A stretch of 64,000 nt of DNA from Pseudomonadota bacterium (lineage in GTDB: Bacteria > Pseudomonadota > Alphaproteobacteria > Sphingomonadales > Sphingomonadaceae). The stretch covers positions 1 to 64,000 of the forward strand of contig JAEXLC010000180.1 in NCBI GenBank assembly GCA_023445495.1. The letters run 5' to 3'. Of the stretch, positions 44,220-53,470 are shown one piece after another. The notes under the pieces are model-generated. The model was not told the origin of the DNA, did not search any database, and saw only the letters and a list, made by a program, of their open reading frames with translations. Within the stretch, counting starts at the first letter, position 1, and each line of letters opens with the position of its first letter. Position numbers and translations under genes: made by a program.

Positions 44220-46154
44220 ATGGATATGCTGCGGCTCTCGCTTCCTGCCTGGCCTGTCGACTCCGATCGGAATCAGATGATTCTGGTCGAGCAGTTCCAT
44301 GCCCTGCGCCAGCAGGTGCCGCTGATGTACCTGATGATGTTCGCCGATTCGGCGTTCCTCGCCTTCGCGGCCTATGGCACGGTGAGTCCCTGGTGGAGCC
44401 TGGGCATGCCGACCCTGCTGGCAGTGCTTTCGGCGGGACGCGCGGCCTTCTGGCTTCGCCGTCGCGGCCATACGCCGCGGCCCGAGATGATCCCCCAGTA
44501 TCTGCGCGGCACGATCATCGTCGCCGCGGTGCTCAGCTTCGGTTTCGGCGGCTGGGGGTTGCTGCTCTACGCGGAGGGCGACCTGGTCCGCCGCGCATGC
44601 ATCGCGCTCTATATCTTCATCGGCGCGATCAGCTGCTGCTACTGCCTGCAATCGGTGCCGCGCGCGGGCCAGGCGGTGCTGCTGTGCGGGGCGACGCCGG
44701 TGACACTCTGCCTGATCTTCTCCCCTGACTGGTTCCTGCGCGGGCTGGGCTTCAACATCCTGGTGGTGGGATTCGTGGTGCTGCGGATGATGCGCACCAG
44801 CCATGCCGGGTTCGTCGAGATGCTGGCCTCGCGCTCACACATGGCCGCCGAGCAGGCGCGCGCGCAGGGTGCCGAGCAGCGCGCGCACCAGCTCGCCTAT
44901 CATGACCCGCTGACCGGTCTGCCCAATCGCCGCGCGCTCGCCGAGGCGCTCGAGCGGCGGATGCTGCGCGATGGCGAGGGCGCGACGCTGGGGCTGCTGA
45001 TCATCGACCTCGACCGGTTCAAGTCGATCAACGACGTGCATGGCCATCCCGCCGGCGACCAGCTGCTGCGCGACGTCGCCGCCCGGCTCAACGCGGCGGT
45101 GGGCGAGGAGGGGGTGAGCTACCGGCTCGGCGGCGACGAATTCGCAGTGGTGATCGATGGCGACGGCGAAGTCGCGCGGCGCATCGCCCATGCCATCGTC
45201 AATGCGGTGCACCGTCCCTTCGCCGAATCGGACCTGGTCCACCATATCGGCGCCAGCGTGGGCATCTCGCTCTATCCGCAGGACGCGCTCGATCTCGACA
45301 CGCTGATGCGCAAGGCGGACATCGCGCTCTACAAGGCCAAGCATAGCGGGCGGAACCAGCATTGCGCGTTCGAGCCGCTGCTCGATGCCGAGATCCGTCG
45401 CCGCGCCGAGATCGAGCGCGAGATGCGCGAGGCGATGCAGACCGATGCCTTCGTGCCCTTTTACCAGGCGATCGTCTGCCTGAAGAGCCGCGAAGTGGTC
45501 GGCTATGAGCTGCTTGCGCGCTGGCGGCGCGACGAGGGCGAGGAGATCGGCCCCGAGCAGTTCATTCCGATCGCCGAGGAATGCGGGCTGATCGACACGC
45601 TGATGCTGCGTTTGCTTCGCCGCGCCTGCCGCGAGACGCGCGACTGGCAGGTGCCGATCTCGATCAACGTCTCGCCGACCCAGCTCAAGGATCCGTGGTT
45701 CAGCCAGAAGCTGCTGGGCGTGCTGATCCGCGAGCGCTTCCCCGCGCGGCGGCTGACGGTGGAGATCACCGAGAACGCGCTGATCGTCGATGCCGAAAGC
45801 GCGCAGGACGCGATCGCCTCGCTGCGCAACCAGGGCATCCAGCTGGCGCTCGACGATTTCGGCACCGGCTATTCGTCGCTCCAGCACCTCCAGATGCTGC
45901 CCTTCGACCGGCTCAAGATCGACCGGTCCTTCGTCTCGGCGATGGGCCGCGATCCGCAGGCGATGCGGCTGGTGCTGGCGATCGTCACCCTGGCCAACAC
46001 GCTCGAGCTGCCGGTGGTCGCGGAGGGCATCGAGAATGCCGCCACCGCCGAGGCGCTGGCGCGGCTGGGGTGCGCGATGGGGCAGGGATTTCATTTCGGT
46101 CACCCGATGCCGGTGGAAGGGATCGCGGCGGTCGGCGGCGGGGTTGCTGCCTGA
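44220..46154 (+). CDS. GGDEF-EAL c-di-GMP turnover enzyme with membrane sensor
   Basis: A 644-residue protein. Residues 30-195 hold about five to six membrane helices, likely a sensory region. The diguanylate-cyclase domain has an intact GGDEF near residues 304-308. The phosphodiesterase domain has YELLAR (EAL variant ELL) near 430, NVSPTQL, EITENAL, DDFGTGYSSL near 545, KIDRSFV and VVAEGIEN, so both active sites look complete. The net activity cannot be told from sequence. Two PilZ proteins elsewhere in the window are possible effectors. Starts ATG at 44220 or 44226. Confidence 0.92.
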   Translation: MDMLRLSLPAWPVDSDRNQMILVEQFHALRQQVPLMYLMMFADSAFLAFAAYGTVSPWWSLGMPTLLAVLSAGRAAFWLRRRGHTPRPEMIPQYLRGTIIVAAVLSFGFGGWGLLLYAEGDLVRRACIALYIFIGAISCCYCLQSVPRAGQAVLLCGATPVTLCLIFSPDWFLRGLGFNILVVGFVVLRMMRTSHAGFVEMLASRSHMAAEQARAQGAEQRAHQLAYHDPLTGLPNRRALAEALERRMLRDGEGATLGLLIIDLDRFKSINDVHGHPAGDQLLRDVAARLNAAVGEEGVSYRLGGDEFAVVIDGDGEVARRIAHAIVNAVHRPFAESDLVHHIGASVGISLYPQDALDLDTLMRKADIALYKAKHSGRNQHCAFEPLLDAEIRRRAEIEREMREAMQTDAFVPFYQAIVCLKSREVVGYELLARWRRDEGEEIGPEQFIPIAEECGLIDTLMLRLLRRACRETRDWQVPISINVSPTQLKDPWFSQKLLGVLIRERFPARRLTVEITENALIVDAESAQDAIASLRNQGIQLALDDFGTGYSSLQHLQMLPFDRLKIDRSFVSAMGRDPQAMRLVLAIVTLANTLELPVVAEGIENAATAEALARLGCAMGQGFHFGHPMPVEGIAAVGGGVAA

Positions 46155-46211
46155 CATCTTCCCAGACGTGCAGCTTGTCGCCTACTCTGGCGCGGTTCAC
46201 GGGAGAGTCCG

Positions 46212-47252
46212 ATGCCGCTTCTCGCCTGGTTCGCCTACCTGCTCGCGCTGATCGCCGCGCCCGCTGCCGCCAGCAGCACGCTGGAGCGCGGCACGATCGA
46301 CGCCGCCAGCCTTCGCGGCAATGCCGCCGGCCTGCCGAGCGCCCGTAGCGTCACCGTCTATCTGCCTGACGGCTATGCGACCGACCCGAAGCAGCGCTTC
46401 CCGGTGCTCTATTACCTGACCAGCTTCTTCGAGGACGACCGGGCACCCTGGACGAACAACGGCGCGCAGGCGCTGCTCGACCGGGCGATCGGCCGCAAGG
46501 TGATCGGCCCGGCGATCGTCGTGACGGTCGACTGCACCACGCCCGCCGGCGGCTCCTGGTACGTCAACTCGCTGGTGACTGGGAACTGGGAGGATTTCGT
46601 CAGCCGCGAGCTCGTCGCCTGGATCGACCGGCGGTACCGCACCCGCGCCGTGGCGGACTCGCGCGGCATCGCAGGCGACCGGATGGGCGGGCACGGCGCG
46701 ATCCGGCTGGCGATGCGGCATCCGGAGGTCTTCGGCGCGGTCTATGCGCTGCATCCGATCGGCATGGGACCGGGGGTGCAGACCATGTTCTCGCGGCCCA
46801 ACTGGCAGCTGCTCCAGGACGCCAGGGGGTTCGAGGACCTGCGCAGCGACGGCTTCTCGCTGATCTTCACGTCGATCTTCCAGGCGCACCTGCCGAGCGC
46901 GAGCCGGGCGCCGCTGTTCTTCGATCCACCGGCGCGGCTGGTCGCGGGCAAGTTGGAGGTGGATGCGGCGCTGACCGAGAAGCTCAACGCCAGCTTCTTC
47001 CTCGAGCGGCAGGTGGCCGCGCATGCCGGCAATCTCAAGCTATTGCGCGGCTTCATGTTCGACTGGGCGCGGGGCGATACCAACCCCGATCACATCGTCT
47101 CGCTCCAGGCCTTCACGCGCGCGCTCGACGTGTTTGGCGTACCCTACGAAGCGGAGGAATATCGCGGCGGCTGGGGCGAGCGTCACTGGGGCGAAGACGG
47201 GCGCATCTACACCGAGATGCTGCCGTTCTTCGCTCGGACGCTGGTGTTCTAG
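46212..47252 (+). CDS. Esterase-fold exoprotein lacking the nucleophilic serine
   Basis: A 346-residue protein with a signal peptide (MPLLAWFAYLLALIAAPAAA). It resembles Fes/FrmB/antigen-85-type alpha/beta hydrolases: ARSVTVYLPDGYATD, FPVLYYLTSFF, and AGDRMGGHGAIRLAMRHPE where the family has AG-x-S-MGG. The serine position is Arg157 (CGG). Later GGWGERHWGE carries the expected histidine. It is therefore probably not an esterase but a binding protein or pseudo-enzyme (inference). It follows the GGDEF-EAL gene after 57 bp and may be co-transcribed. Confidence 0.78.
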   Translation: MPLLAWFAYLLALIAAPAAASSTLERGTIDAASLRGNAAGLPSARSVTVYLPDGYATDPKQRFPVLYYLTSFFEDDRAPWTNNGAQALLDRAIGRKVIGPAIVVTVDCTTPAGGSWYVNSLVTGNWEDFVSRELVAWIDRRYRTRAVADSRGIAGDRMGGHGAIRLAMRHPEVFGAVYALHPIGMGPGVQTMFSRPNWQLLQDARGFEDLRSDGFSLIFTSIFQAHLPSASRAPLFFDPPARLVAGKLEVDAALTEKLNASFFLERQVAAHAGNLKLLRGFMFDWARGDTNPDHIVSLQAFTRALDVFGVPYEAEEYRGGWGERHWGEDGRIYTEMLPFFARTLVF

Positions 47253-47293
47253 ATGGCGTGGAAAATCCGCGCTCGCATTGCCGCATGTCCCTC

Positions 47294-47379
47294 GTCACCC
47301 TGATCTTGTTTCAGGGTCCAACGCTCCACATGCCGTGTCGCGGGTGGAAAGTTGGATGCTGAAACAAGTTCAGCATGAC
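47294..47379. repeat. 86-bp intergenic element, copy 2
   Basis: Same orientation and length as the copy at 16055. It lies between the esterase-fold gene and the converging aminopeptidase gene. Confidence 0.8.
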
Positions 47380-47400
47380 GAGCGCATGTGCTGATCCGTA

Positions 47401-48801
47401 TTACTTCGCGTAGCGGTCCTTGAGCACCTTCCACACGGCGCGCAGGCTCACTGCTTCGGCGCCCTTGGGGCGGCCGGGCTTGTGGCTGCCGTTCCAGCAG
47501 AAGATGTCGAGATGCGCCCACTGGGCCTTCTCCGGCACGAACTCCTTGAGGAACAGCGCGGCGGTCAGCGCGCCGCCGAACGGTGCTTCGGCCGCGTTGA
47601 CCATGTCGGCAACGTCGGACTTCAGCATTTCCTTGTACGGATCGTAGAGCGGCAGGCGCCACATCGGATCCGCCTCGGTCTCCGCCGCGGCCATCAGCTC
47701 GCTCGCCAGCGTGTCGTCATTGGCGAACAGCGCCTGGAGATCGGCGCCGAGGGCAACGCGAGCGGCGCCGGTGAGCGTCGCATAGTCGATCACCAGCTCG
47801 GGGGCCTTTTCCTCGGCCTTGGTCAGCGCATCGGCGAGGATCAGGCGCCCCTCGGCATCGGTGTTGCTGTTCTCGACCGTGATGCCCTTGCGCGAGCGCA
47901 TGATGTCGCCCGGGCGGGTGGCCTCGCCGTTGATCGAGTTCTCGACCGCGGGGACGAGCATGTGCAGCCGCACCGGCAGGCGCGACGACATGATGAGCTC
48001 GGCGGTGGCCATCGCATGCGCTGCGCCGCCCATGTCCTTCTTCATCAGGCGCATGCCCGAGGCCGGCTTGATGTCGAGGCCGCCCGAATCGAAGCAGACG
48101 CCCTTGCCGATGATCGCGACCTTCGGATGCTCGGGATTGCCCCATTCGATCTCGATCAGGCGCGGCTCGCGGCCCTTGCCGGCGGCCTTGCCGACCGCCC
48201 AGAGCAGGCCATAGCCCTTTTCGACCTCGTCGCCCTTCACGACGCTGAGCTGCCCGCCATAGGCCTTGACCAGATCGGCGGCGGCGGCCTCGAGATCGGC
48301 CGGGCCCATGTCGTTGGCGCCGGTGTTGATCCGGTCGCGCAGTTTGTAAGTGGCATTGGCGATGCGGACGGCTTCCTCGATCCGCGCGACATCGGTGGTG
48401 AGCAGCACGCGCGCGCCGGTCGGCGCCTTCTCGTCCTTCTTGTAGGTATCGAACTTGTACTGGGCGACGAGCCAGCCATGGATCGCCTTGCCGGGCTCGA
48501 CGCCCTCGACGCGGTAGGCGCCCTCGGGCAGCGTCTCGGCGAGCTTGGCCAGGCACCAGGGCGAAAGCTTCTCGGCATTGGCGACCACCGTCACCACCGA
48601 CCAGTCCTCGGGCCCTTCGCCGGGCAGGATCGCGCTCGAATAGGCGCTGGGCGCCAGCTTCTGCGCGGCGGCCGCGGTGCGGTGGCGCGGCGGCTGGGCA
48701 TTGAGCCAGGCGTCGAAGCCCTTGGCGTCGATCACGTGGATGGTGCGGGCGGACTGGCCCTTGTCGGGCTGAACGAGCGTGTTGGGATCAGGCATGTGCA
48801 T
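47401..48801 (-). CDS. Leucyl aminopeptidase (M17 family)
   Basis: A 466-residue cytosolic di-zinc aminopeptidase. The hallmark NTDAEGRLILADAL is present, as are the metal/catalytic segment GKGVCFDSGGLDIKPA and KKDMGGAA. An N-terminal macro-like domain (residues 1-170) precedes the catalytic part. It trims N-terminal residues from peptides. Two close ATGs (48801 and 48795) are possible. Convergent with the preceding gene; a repeat sits between. Confidence 0.92.
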   Translation of the reverse strand: MHMPDPNTLVQPDKGQSARTIHVIDAKGFDAWLNAQPPRHRTAAAAQKLAPSAYSSAILPGEGPEDWSVVTVVANAEKLSPWCLAKLAETLPEGAYRVEGVEPGKAIHGWLVAQYKFDTYKKDEKAPTGARVLLTTDVARIEEAVRIANATYKLRDRINTGANDMGPADLEAAAADLVKAYGGQLSVVKGDEVEKGYGLLWAVGKAAGKGREPRLIEIEWGNPEHPKVAIIGKGVCFDSGGLDIKPASGMRLMKKDMGGAAHAMATAELIMSSRLPVRLHMLVPAVENSINGEATRPGDIMRSRKGITVENSNTDAEGRLILADALTKAEEKAPELVIDYATLTGAARVALGADLQALFANDDTLASELMAAAETEADPMWRLPLYDPYKEMLKSDVADMVNAAEAPFGGALTAALFLKEFVPEKAQWAHLDIFCWNGSHKPGRPKGAEAVSLRAVWKVLKDRYAK

Positions 48802-48927
48802 TGATCTAGGTAATGGCGGCGACGAGGGCTAGCCCCCTCGCGGCACATGAATTTTCGTTCATCAAGGAACCGTCTCGTTTCGCAACCGGTTTCCCGAAGG
48901 TCCGCAAGCACCTCCGGGGAGAGACCG

Positions 48928-51393
48928 ATGACCGACACCCGCTATGAAGGGGAGCGCATCCCCTATCTCGAGCCGGTGGAGGAGGTGCCCCGACCGCGCT
49001 GGAGCATCGCCGCGATCATCGTCGGCGCGCTGCTGGTCCTGATCGGCTTGCCGATCGCGGTGGGTGGTGCTTACCTGATCTCGCTGGGCGGATCCTTCTA
49101 CTATCTGATCGCCGGGGCGCTGATGACCTGGTCGGGCGTGCTGCTGATCCGCGGGCGGATGAGCGGCGGCTGGATCTATCTCGCGCTTGTCGTCGCGACG
49201 ATCCTCTGGGCGTGGTGGGAAGTGGGCGCCAATCCCTGGGCGCAGGTGCCGCGCGTCATCGCGCCGGTGGTGCTCGCCATTCCCGTGATCCTGATCCTGC
49301 CGACGCTCACCCGCTCGGCCGGCCGGTGGCGGCTGGCGCTGGGCGGGGTGATCGTGGCGCTGGTGCTGACCGGTATCAACTTCTGGGTAGCGATCGCCGG
49401 CCAGCCCAACCCGGTGCTGGCCGCGCTGCCCGCGCCGGGCACCGCCGGGATGCTCGATCCCTCGGGCCAGCAGACCGGCGCCGACTGGCCGGTCTATGGC
49501 GGCACCGCCAGCGCTCGCCGCTATTCGCCGCTCGTCCAGATCACTCCGGCCAATGTCTCGAAGCTCAGGCAGGCGTGGCTCACCCATACCGGCGACCTGC
49601 CCAGGTCGGAGATGATCCTGAAGACCTATGGCGCGGAGAACACCCCGCTAAAGGTGGGTGACAGCCTCTATATCTGCACGCCGAAGAACATCCTGCTCTC
49701 GCTCGATGCGGCCACGGGCATGGAGAAGTGGCGCTACGATCCCAAGGTGCCGGATAGCGCGATCCCGTACACCGCAGCCTGTCGCGGGGTGGTCTATTAC
49801 GCGGTACCCAACGCGCCGGCGGACCAGCCCTGCGCCACCCGGATCATCGAGGGCACGCTCGACGCGCGGCTGGTCGCGGTGGACGCGAAGAACGGCCGGC
49901 CCTGCGTCGATTTCGGCACCAATGGCCAGGTCGATGCCAAACAGGGCATGGGCAAGGTGCCGGACGGCTTCGTCTCGATCAACTCGCCGCCCACGCTGGT
50001 CCGCGGGGTGCTGGTCACCGGACACCAGGTGCTCGACGGGCAGGAGCGCTGGGCGCCCTCGGGCGTGATCCAGGGCTTCGACGCCGTCACCGGCAAGCTG
50101 CGCTGGGCCTGGGACATGATGCACCCGAGCTGGAATGGCGCGCCGCCGGCGGGCCAGGAATGGGCGCGCGGCACGCCGAACATGTGGACGCTGGCGAGCG
50201 GCGACGAGCAGCTTGGTCTGGTCTATCTGCCGATGGGCAATGCCGCGGCCGATTATTATTCGTCGCTGCGCCGGCCCGAGGAGAATTTCTACGCGACGTC
50301 GCTGGTCGCGCTCGACGTGACTACCGGTAAACCGAGGTGGCGCTTCCAGGCGGTGCGCAACGATGTGTGGGACTATGATTTCGGCGCACAGGCGACGCTG
50401 GTCGACTATAAGGGCGCGCCGGCGCTGGTGCTGCCGTCCAAGCAGGGCGACATCTACATCCTCGACCGCCGTACCGGCCAGCCGCTCACGCCGGTCGGCG
50501 AGATGAAGGTGCCGGGCGGCGGCGTCGAGCCGCAGCAGCGCGCCGCCACCCAGCGCGTCTCGCTCTGGCATACGCTCCGGAAGCCCGACCTGACCGAGCG
50601 TGACATGTGGGGCATGTCGCCGATCGACCAGCTGATCTGCCGCATCCAGTTCCGCCGGGCGAGCTACAAGGGCTTCTTCACTCCGCCCGAGGCGACACGC
50701 CGCTCGATCGAATATCCCGGCTATAATGGCGGCACCGATTGGGGTGGCGTCGCGGTCGACCCGCAGCGCGGGGTGATCGTCGCCAATTATAACGACATGC
50801 CCAATTATGTGCGCCTCGTGCCGCGTGCCGAGGCGGACAGGAAAGGCTGGGCGCCGCGCGACCAGGCGCGGGGCAAGATCGGCGGCAATGAGGGCGCGGG
50901 CGACCCGCAGGCGCACACGCCCTATGCGATCGACGTCAATGCCGGCTGGCGCAACAAGTTCTGGCCGTTCGACGGACCCAAGTCCGAAGGCACGGGCATG
51001 CTGTGCAAGCAGCCACCCTATGGCGGGATCCGCGCGATCGACATGGCGACGGGCAAGACGATCTGGGACCGTCCTCTGGGCGAGGCGCGGACCAACGGGC
51101 CGTTCGGCATTCCCTCGCATCTGCCGATCACGATCGGCACGCCGAACAATGGCGGATCGGTGGTGACCGCGGGCGGGCTGATCTTCGTGGCGGCGGCTAC
51201 CGACAATCTGATCCGCGCGATCGACCTCAAGACCGGCAAGACGCTGTGGAAGGCGGTGCTCCCCGCCGGAGGCCAGGCGACGCCGATCACCTATGAGGCG
51301 AACGGAAGGCAGTATCTCGTGATCTATGCCGGCGGGCACCACTTCATGGAGACGCCGGTGGGGGACGAGGTGGTGGCGTACGCGCTGCCGTGA
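48928..51393 (+). CDS. gcd: Membrane-bound PQQ-dependent glucose (or polyol) dehydrogenase
   Basis: An 821-residue quinoprotein of the Gcd type. Five N-terminal membrane helices (residues 25-165) are followed by an eight-bladed beta-propeller with PQQ-binding signatures such as LSLDAATGMEKWRYDP, WAWDMMHPSW and RNDVWDYDFGAQATL, where the aspartate pair follows the pattern of the E. coli active-site region. It oxidises a sugar in the periplasm and passes electrons to ubiquinone. Start ATG at 48928 follows GGGGAGAG. No PQQ biosynthesis genes are in this window. Substrate may be glucose or another aldose or polyol. Confidence 0.88.
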   Translation: MTDTRYEGERIPYLEPVEEVPRPRWSIAAIIVGALLVLIGLPIAVGGAYLISLGGSFYYLIAGALMTWSGVLLIRGRMSGGWIYLALVVATILWAWWEVGANPWAQVPRVIAPVVLAIPVILILPTLTRSAGRWRLALGGVIVALVLTGINFWVAIAGQPNPVLAALPAPGTAGMLDPSGQQTGADWPVYGGTASARRYSPLVQITPANVSKLRQAWLTHTGDLPRSEMILKTYGAENTPLKVGDSLYICTPKNILLSLDAATGMEKWRYDPKVPDSAIPYTAACRGVVYYAVPNAPADQPCATRIIEGTLDARLVAVDAKNGRPCVDFGTNGQVDAKQGMGKVPDGFVSINSPPTLVRGVLVTGHQVLDGQERWAPSGVIQGFDAVTGKLRWAWDMMHPSWNGAPPAGQEWARGTPNMWTLASGDEQLGLVYLPMGNAAADYYSSLRRPEENFYATSLVALDVTTGKPRWRFQAVRNDVWDYDFGAQATLVDYKGAPALVLPSKQGDIYILDRRTGQPLTPVGEMKVPGGGVEPQQRAATQRVSLWHTLRKPDLTERDMWGMSPIDQLICRIQFRRASYKGFFTPPEATRRSIEYPGYNGGTDWGGVAVDPQRGVIVANYNDMPNYVRLVPRAEADRKGWAPRDQARGKIGGNEGAGDPQAHTPYAIDVNAGWRNKFWPFDGPKSEGTGMLCKQPPYGGIRAIDMATGKTIWDRPLGEARTNGPFGIPSHLPITIGTPNNGGSVVTAGGLIFVAAATDNLIRAIDLKTGKTLWKAVLPAGGQATPITYEANGRQYLVIYAGGHHFMETPVGDEVVAYALP

Positions 51394-51401
51394 ACAGCTT
51401 C

Positions 51402-51487
51402 GTCATGCTGAACTTGTTTCAGCATCCAACCCTCCACCAGCGATACGGCCCGTGGAGGGTTGGACCCTGAAACGAGTTCAGGGTGAC
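51402..51487. repeat. 86-bp intergenic element, copy 3 (inverted)
   Basis: Same length as copies 1 and 2 but in opposite orientation. It also has an internal ACCCTCCAC / GTGGAGGGT inverted repeat. Located just after the glucose dehydrogenase stop. Confidence 0.8.
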
Positions 51488-51531
51488 GGCGGAAGTAGGC
51501 AGGGTTCGGAGCGTCGCAACTTAGGCCACGG

Positions 51532-52434
51532 TCAGGAAGGCAGACCCTTCACATAGTCGATGAACGCCCGGAGCGGCGCCGGCACCAATCGTCGCCCGGG
51601 ATAATAGAAGAACGGCCCGGGGAAGCTCTCCCACCAATCCTCCAGCACTGGCGACAGCGCGCCGCTGGCGAAGCTCGGCTTCAGCCAGTCCTCGAACAGG
51701 CAGACGATGCCGCCGCCCGCCGCCGCGACATCGAGCAACAGGTCGATCGCGCTGCCGACGGTGACGATCAGCGCCGGCGGCGGCTCTACCACCAGGATCT
51801 CGCCGTCCTTCTCGAACTCCCAGGGGATCAGCCGTCCGCTCTCGAACCGGCCGCGCAGGCAGCGATGGTTCAGCAGGTCGCGCGGATGCTCCGGCGTGCC
51901 ATGCGCTGCCAGATAGGCGGGAGAGGCGGCCGCCGCGAAGCGCTGGACGCGCGGGCCGATCGGCACCGCGATCATGTCCTGCTCCAGTCGCTCGTCATAG
52001 CGGATGCCGGCGTCGCAGCCGGCGGCGAGCAGGTCGACGAAATTGTCCTGCGCGACGATCTCGACCTGGATGTCGGGATAGGCGGCGAGGAAGCCCGGCA
52101 GGATCGCCGGCAGCACGATCCGCGCCGCGCCGATCGGCACGTTGAGCTTGAGCGTGCCCGCCGGCCGGTCGCGGAAGATGTTGACCACGTCGAGCGCCGC
52201 CGCGACTTCGCCCAGCGCCGGGCCGAGCCGCTCGATCAGCCGCGCGCCCGCCTCGGTCGGCGCGACGCTGCGGGTGGTGCGGTTGAGCAGGCGGACGCCC
52301 AGCCTTGCCTCCAGCCGCCGGACCGCCTCGCTGAGCCCCGATGCGCTGGCACCGGTCGCCCGCGCGGCATCGCGGAAGCCGCCGGCCCGGGCGACGGAGA
52401 GAAAGGCGTTCAATTCGCCGAGGTCGAGATCCAT
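51532..52434 (-). CDS. LysR-type transcriptional regulator
   Basis: A 300-residue regulator. The N-terminal winged helix (ELNAFLSVARAGGFRDAAR; SGLSEAVRRLEARLGVRLLNR) is clear, and the rest is a periplasmic-binding-like effector domain. It is divergent from the pdxI-like gene at 52532, separated by 97 bp, and probably controls it. The inducer is unknown. Confidence 0.93.
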   Translation of the reverse strand: MDLDLGELNAFLSVARAGGFRDAARATGASASGLSEAVRRLEARLGVRLLNRTTRSVAPTEAGARLIERLGPALGEVAAALDVVNIFRDRPAGTLKLNVPIGAARIVLPAILPGFLAAYPDIQVEIVAQDNFVDLLAAGCDAGIRYDERLEQDMIAVPIGPRVQRFAAAASPAYLAAHGTPEHPRDLLNHRCLRGRFESGRLIPWEFEKDGEILVVEPPPALIVTVGSAIDLLLDVAAAGGGIVCLFEDWLKPSFASGALSPVLEDWWESFPGPFFYYPGRRLVPAPLRAFIDYVKGLPS

Positions 52435-52447
52435 TGTTCGAAATTCC

Positions 52448-52460
52448 GCACAGCCCGTGC
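52448..52460. promoter_or_regulatory. Inverted repeat in the LysR/aldo-keto reductase gap
   Basis: GCAC-AGCCC-GTGC lies 14 bp from the LysR start and 72 bp from the reductase start. It could be part of a LysR operator. Low certainty, as the arms are only 4 bp. Confidence 0.25.
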
Positions 52461-52531
52461 AGATTGTGCCTGATTATCGCGCGATGCCGCAAGCATTAGA
52501 TGGGTGTCGTGCTTTTCGAAGGAGTTTCGAC

Positions 52532-53392
52532 ATGACCGACTTCCCGATGACCTATCAGCTCGGCGACCGCGTGGTGAACCGCGTCGGCTATGGCGCGATG
52601 CAGCTTGCCGGCCCCGGCGTGTTCGGCCCGCCCAAGGATCATGACCAGGCGATCGCGGTGCTGCGCGAGGCGGTTGCCTCGGGCGTCAACCATATCGACA
52701 CCAGCGATTTCTACGGCCCGCACGTCACCAACCGGCTGATCCGCGAAGCGCTGCATCCCTATCCGGACGACCTCGTCATCGTCACCAAGGTCGGCGCGCG
52801 GCGCGGCGACGATGCTTCCTGGCTGCCGGCCTGGACGCCCGACGAGATCGAGGCAGCGATCCACGACAATCTCGCCAATCTGGGGCTCGAGGCGATCGAC
52901 GTGGTCAATTTGCGCATCATGGGCGACATTCACGCGCCCAGCGAGGGCCCGATCGCGCCGCAGTTCGAGCGGCTGGCGCGCCTGCGCGAGCAGGGGTTGA
53001 TCCGCCATCTCGGGCTGAGCAACGCGACTGCGAAGCAGGTCGAGGACGCGCGCAGCATCGCGCCGGTGGTCTGCGTGCAGAACCAGTACAATCTAGCGCA
53101 CCGCGAGGATGAGGCGCTGCTGGAGACTCTGGCCGAGGCGGGCATCGCCTATGTGCCGTTCTTTCCGCTGGGCGGCTTCTCGCCGATCCAGTCGGGCACG
53201 CTCGACACGGTGGCGAAGGGGCTGGGCGCCACGCCGATGCAGGTCGCGCTGGCCTGGCTGCTCCAGCATTCGCCGAACCTGCTGCTGATCCCGGGTACCT
53301 CATCGCTCGGCCATCTGCGCGAGAACCTCGCGGTGCGGGATCTGGTGCTGCCGGCAGAGGCAGTGCGCGTGCTGGACGGGATCGCCCAATAA
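52532..53392 (+). CDS. pdxI: Aldo/keto reductase, PdxI (YdbC)-like pyridoxal reductase
   Basis: A 286-residue aldo/keto reductase with strong sequence match, from memory, to E. coli YdbC/PdxI, which reduces pyridoxal to pyridoxine with NADPH. It shares GYGAMQLAGPGVFGPP, HIDTSDFYGPHVTN, TKVGARRGDDASWLPA, AYVPFFPLGGF and LLIPGTSS. The catalytic Asp, Tyr and Lys are visible. The usual His is NLR in both this protein and YdbC, so this is a subfamily trait rather than a defect. Start ATG at 52532 after AAGGAG. Probably controlled by the divergent LysR protein. Confidence 0.87.
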   Translation: MTDFPMTYQLGDRVVNRVGYGAMQLAGPGVFGPPKDHDQAIAVLREAVASGVNHIDTSDFYGPHVTNRLIREALHPYPDDLVIVTKVGARRGDDASWLPAWTPDEIEAAIHDNLANLGLEAIDVVNLRIMGDIHAPSEGPIAPQFERLARLREQGLIRHLGLSNATAKQVEDARSIAPVVCVQNQYNLAHREDEALLETLAEAGIAYVPFFPLGGFSPIQSGTLDTVAKGLGATPMQVALAWLLQHSPNLLLIPGTSSLGHLRENLAVRDLVLPAEAVRVLDGIAQ

Positions 53393-53397
53393 CCTTC

Positions 53398-53464
53398 ATC
53401 CCGGCGAAAGCCGGGATCTCGTGCCGTATCGCGCCTTCGCCTGAGATCCCGGCTTTCGCCGGGA
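53398..53464. repeat. Paired family A palindromes, inverted
   Basis: Two copies of the ATCCCGGC hairpin (53398-53417 and 53446-53464) in opposite orientations, in the gap between the converging pdxI and hydrolase genes. They probably act as a bidirectional transcription stop too. Confidence 0.75.
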
Positions 53465-53470
53465 GGACGA

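Noticed and set aside
52532..53392. Loss of the catalytic histidine in the aldo/keto reductase
   Set aside because: E. coli YdbC/PdxI has the same NLR at that site, so this is normal for the subfamily.
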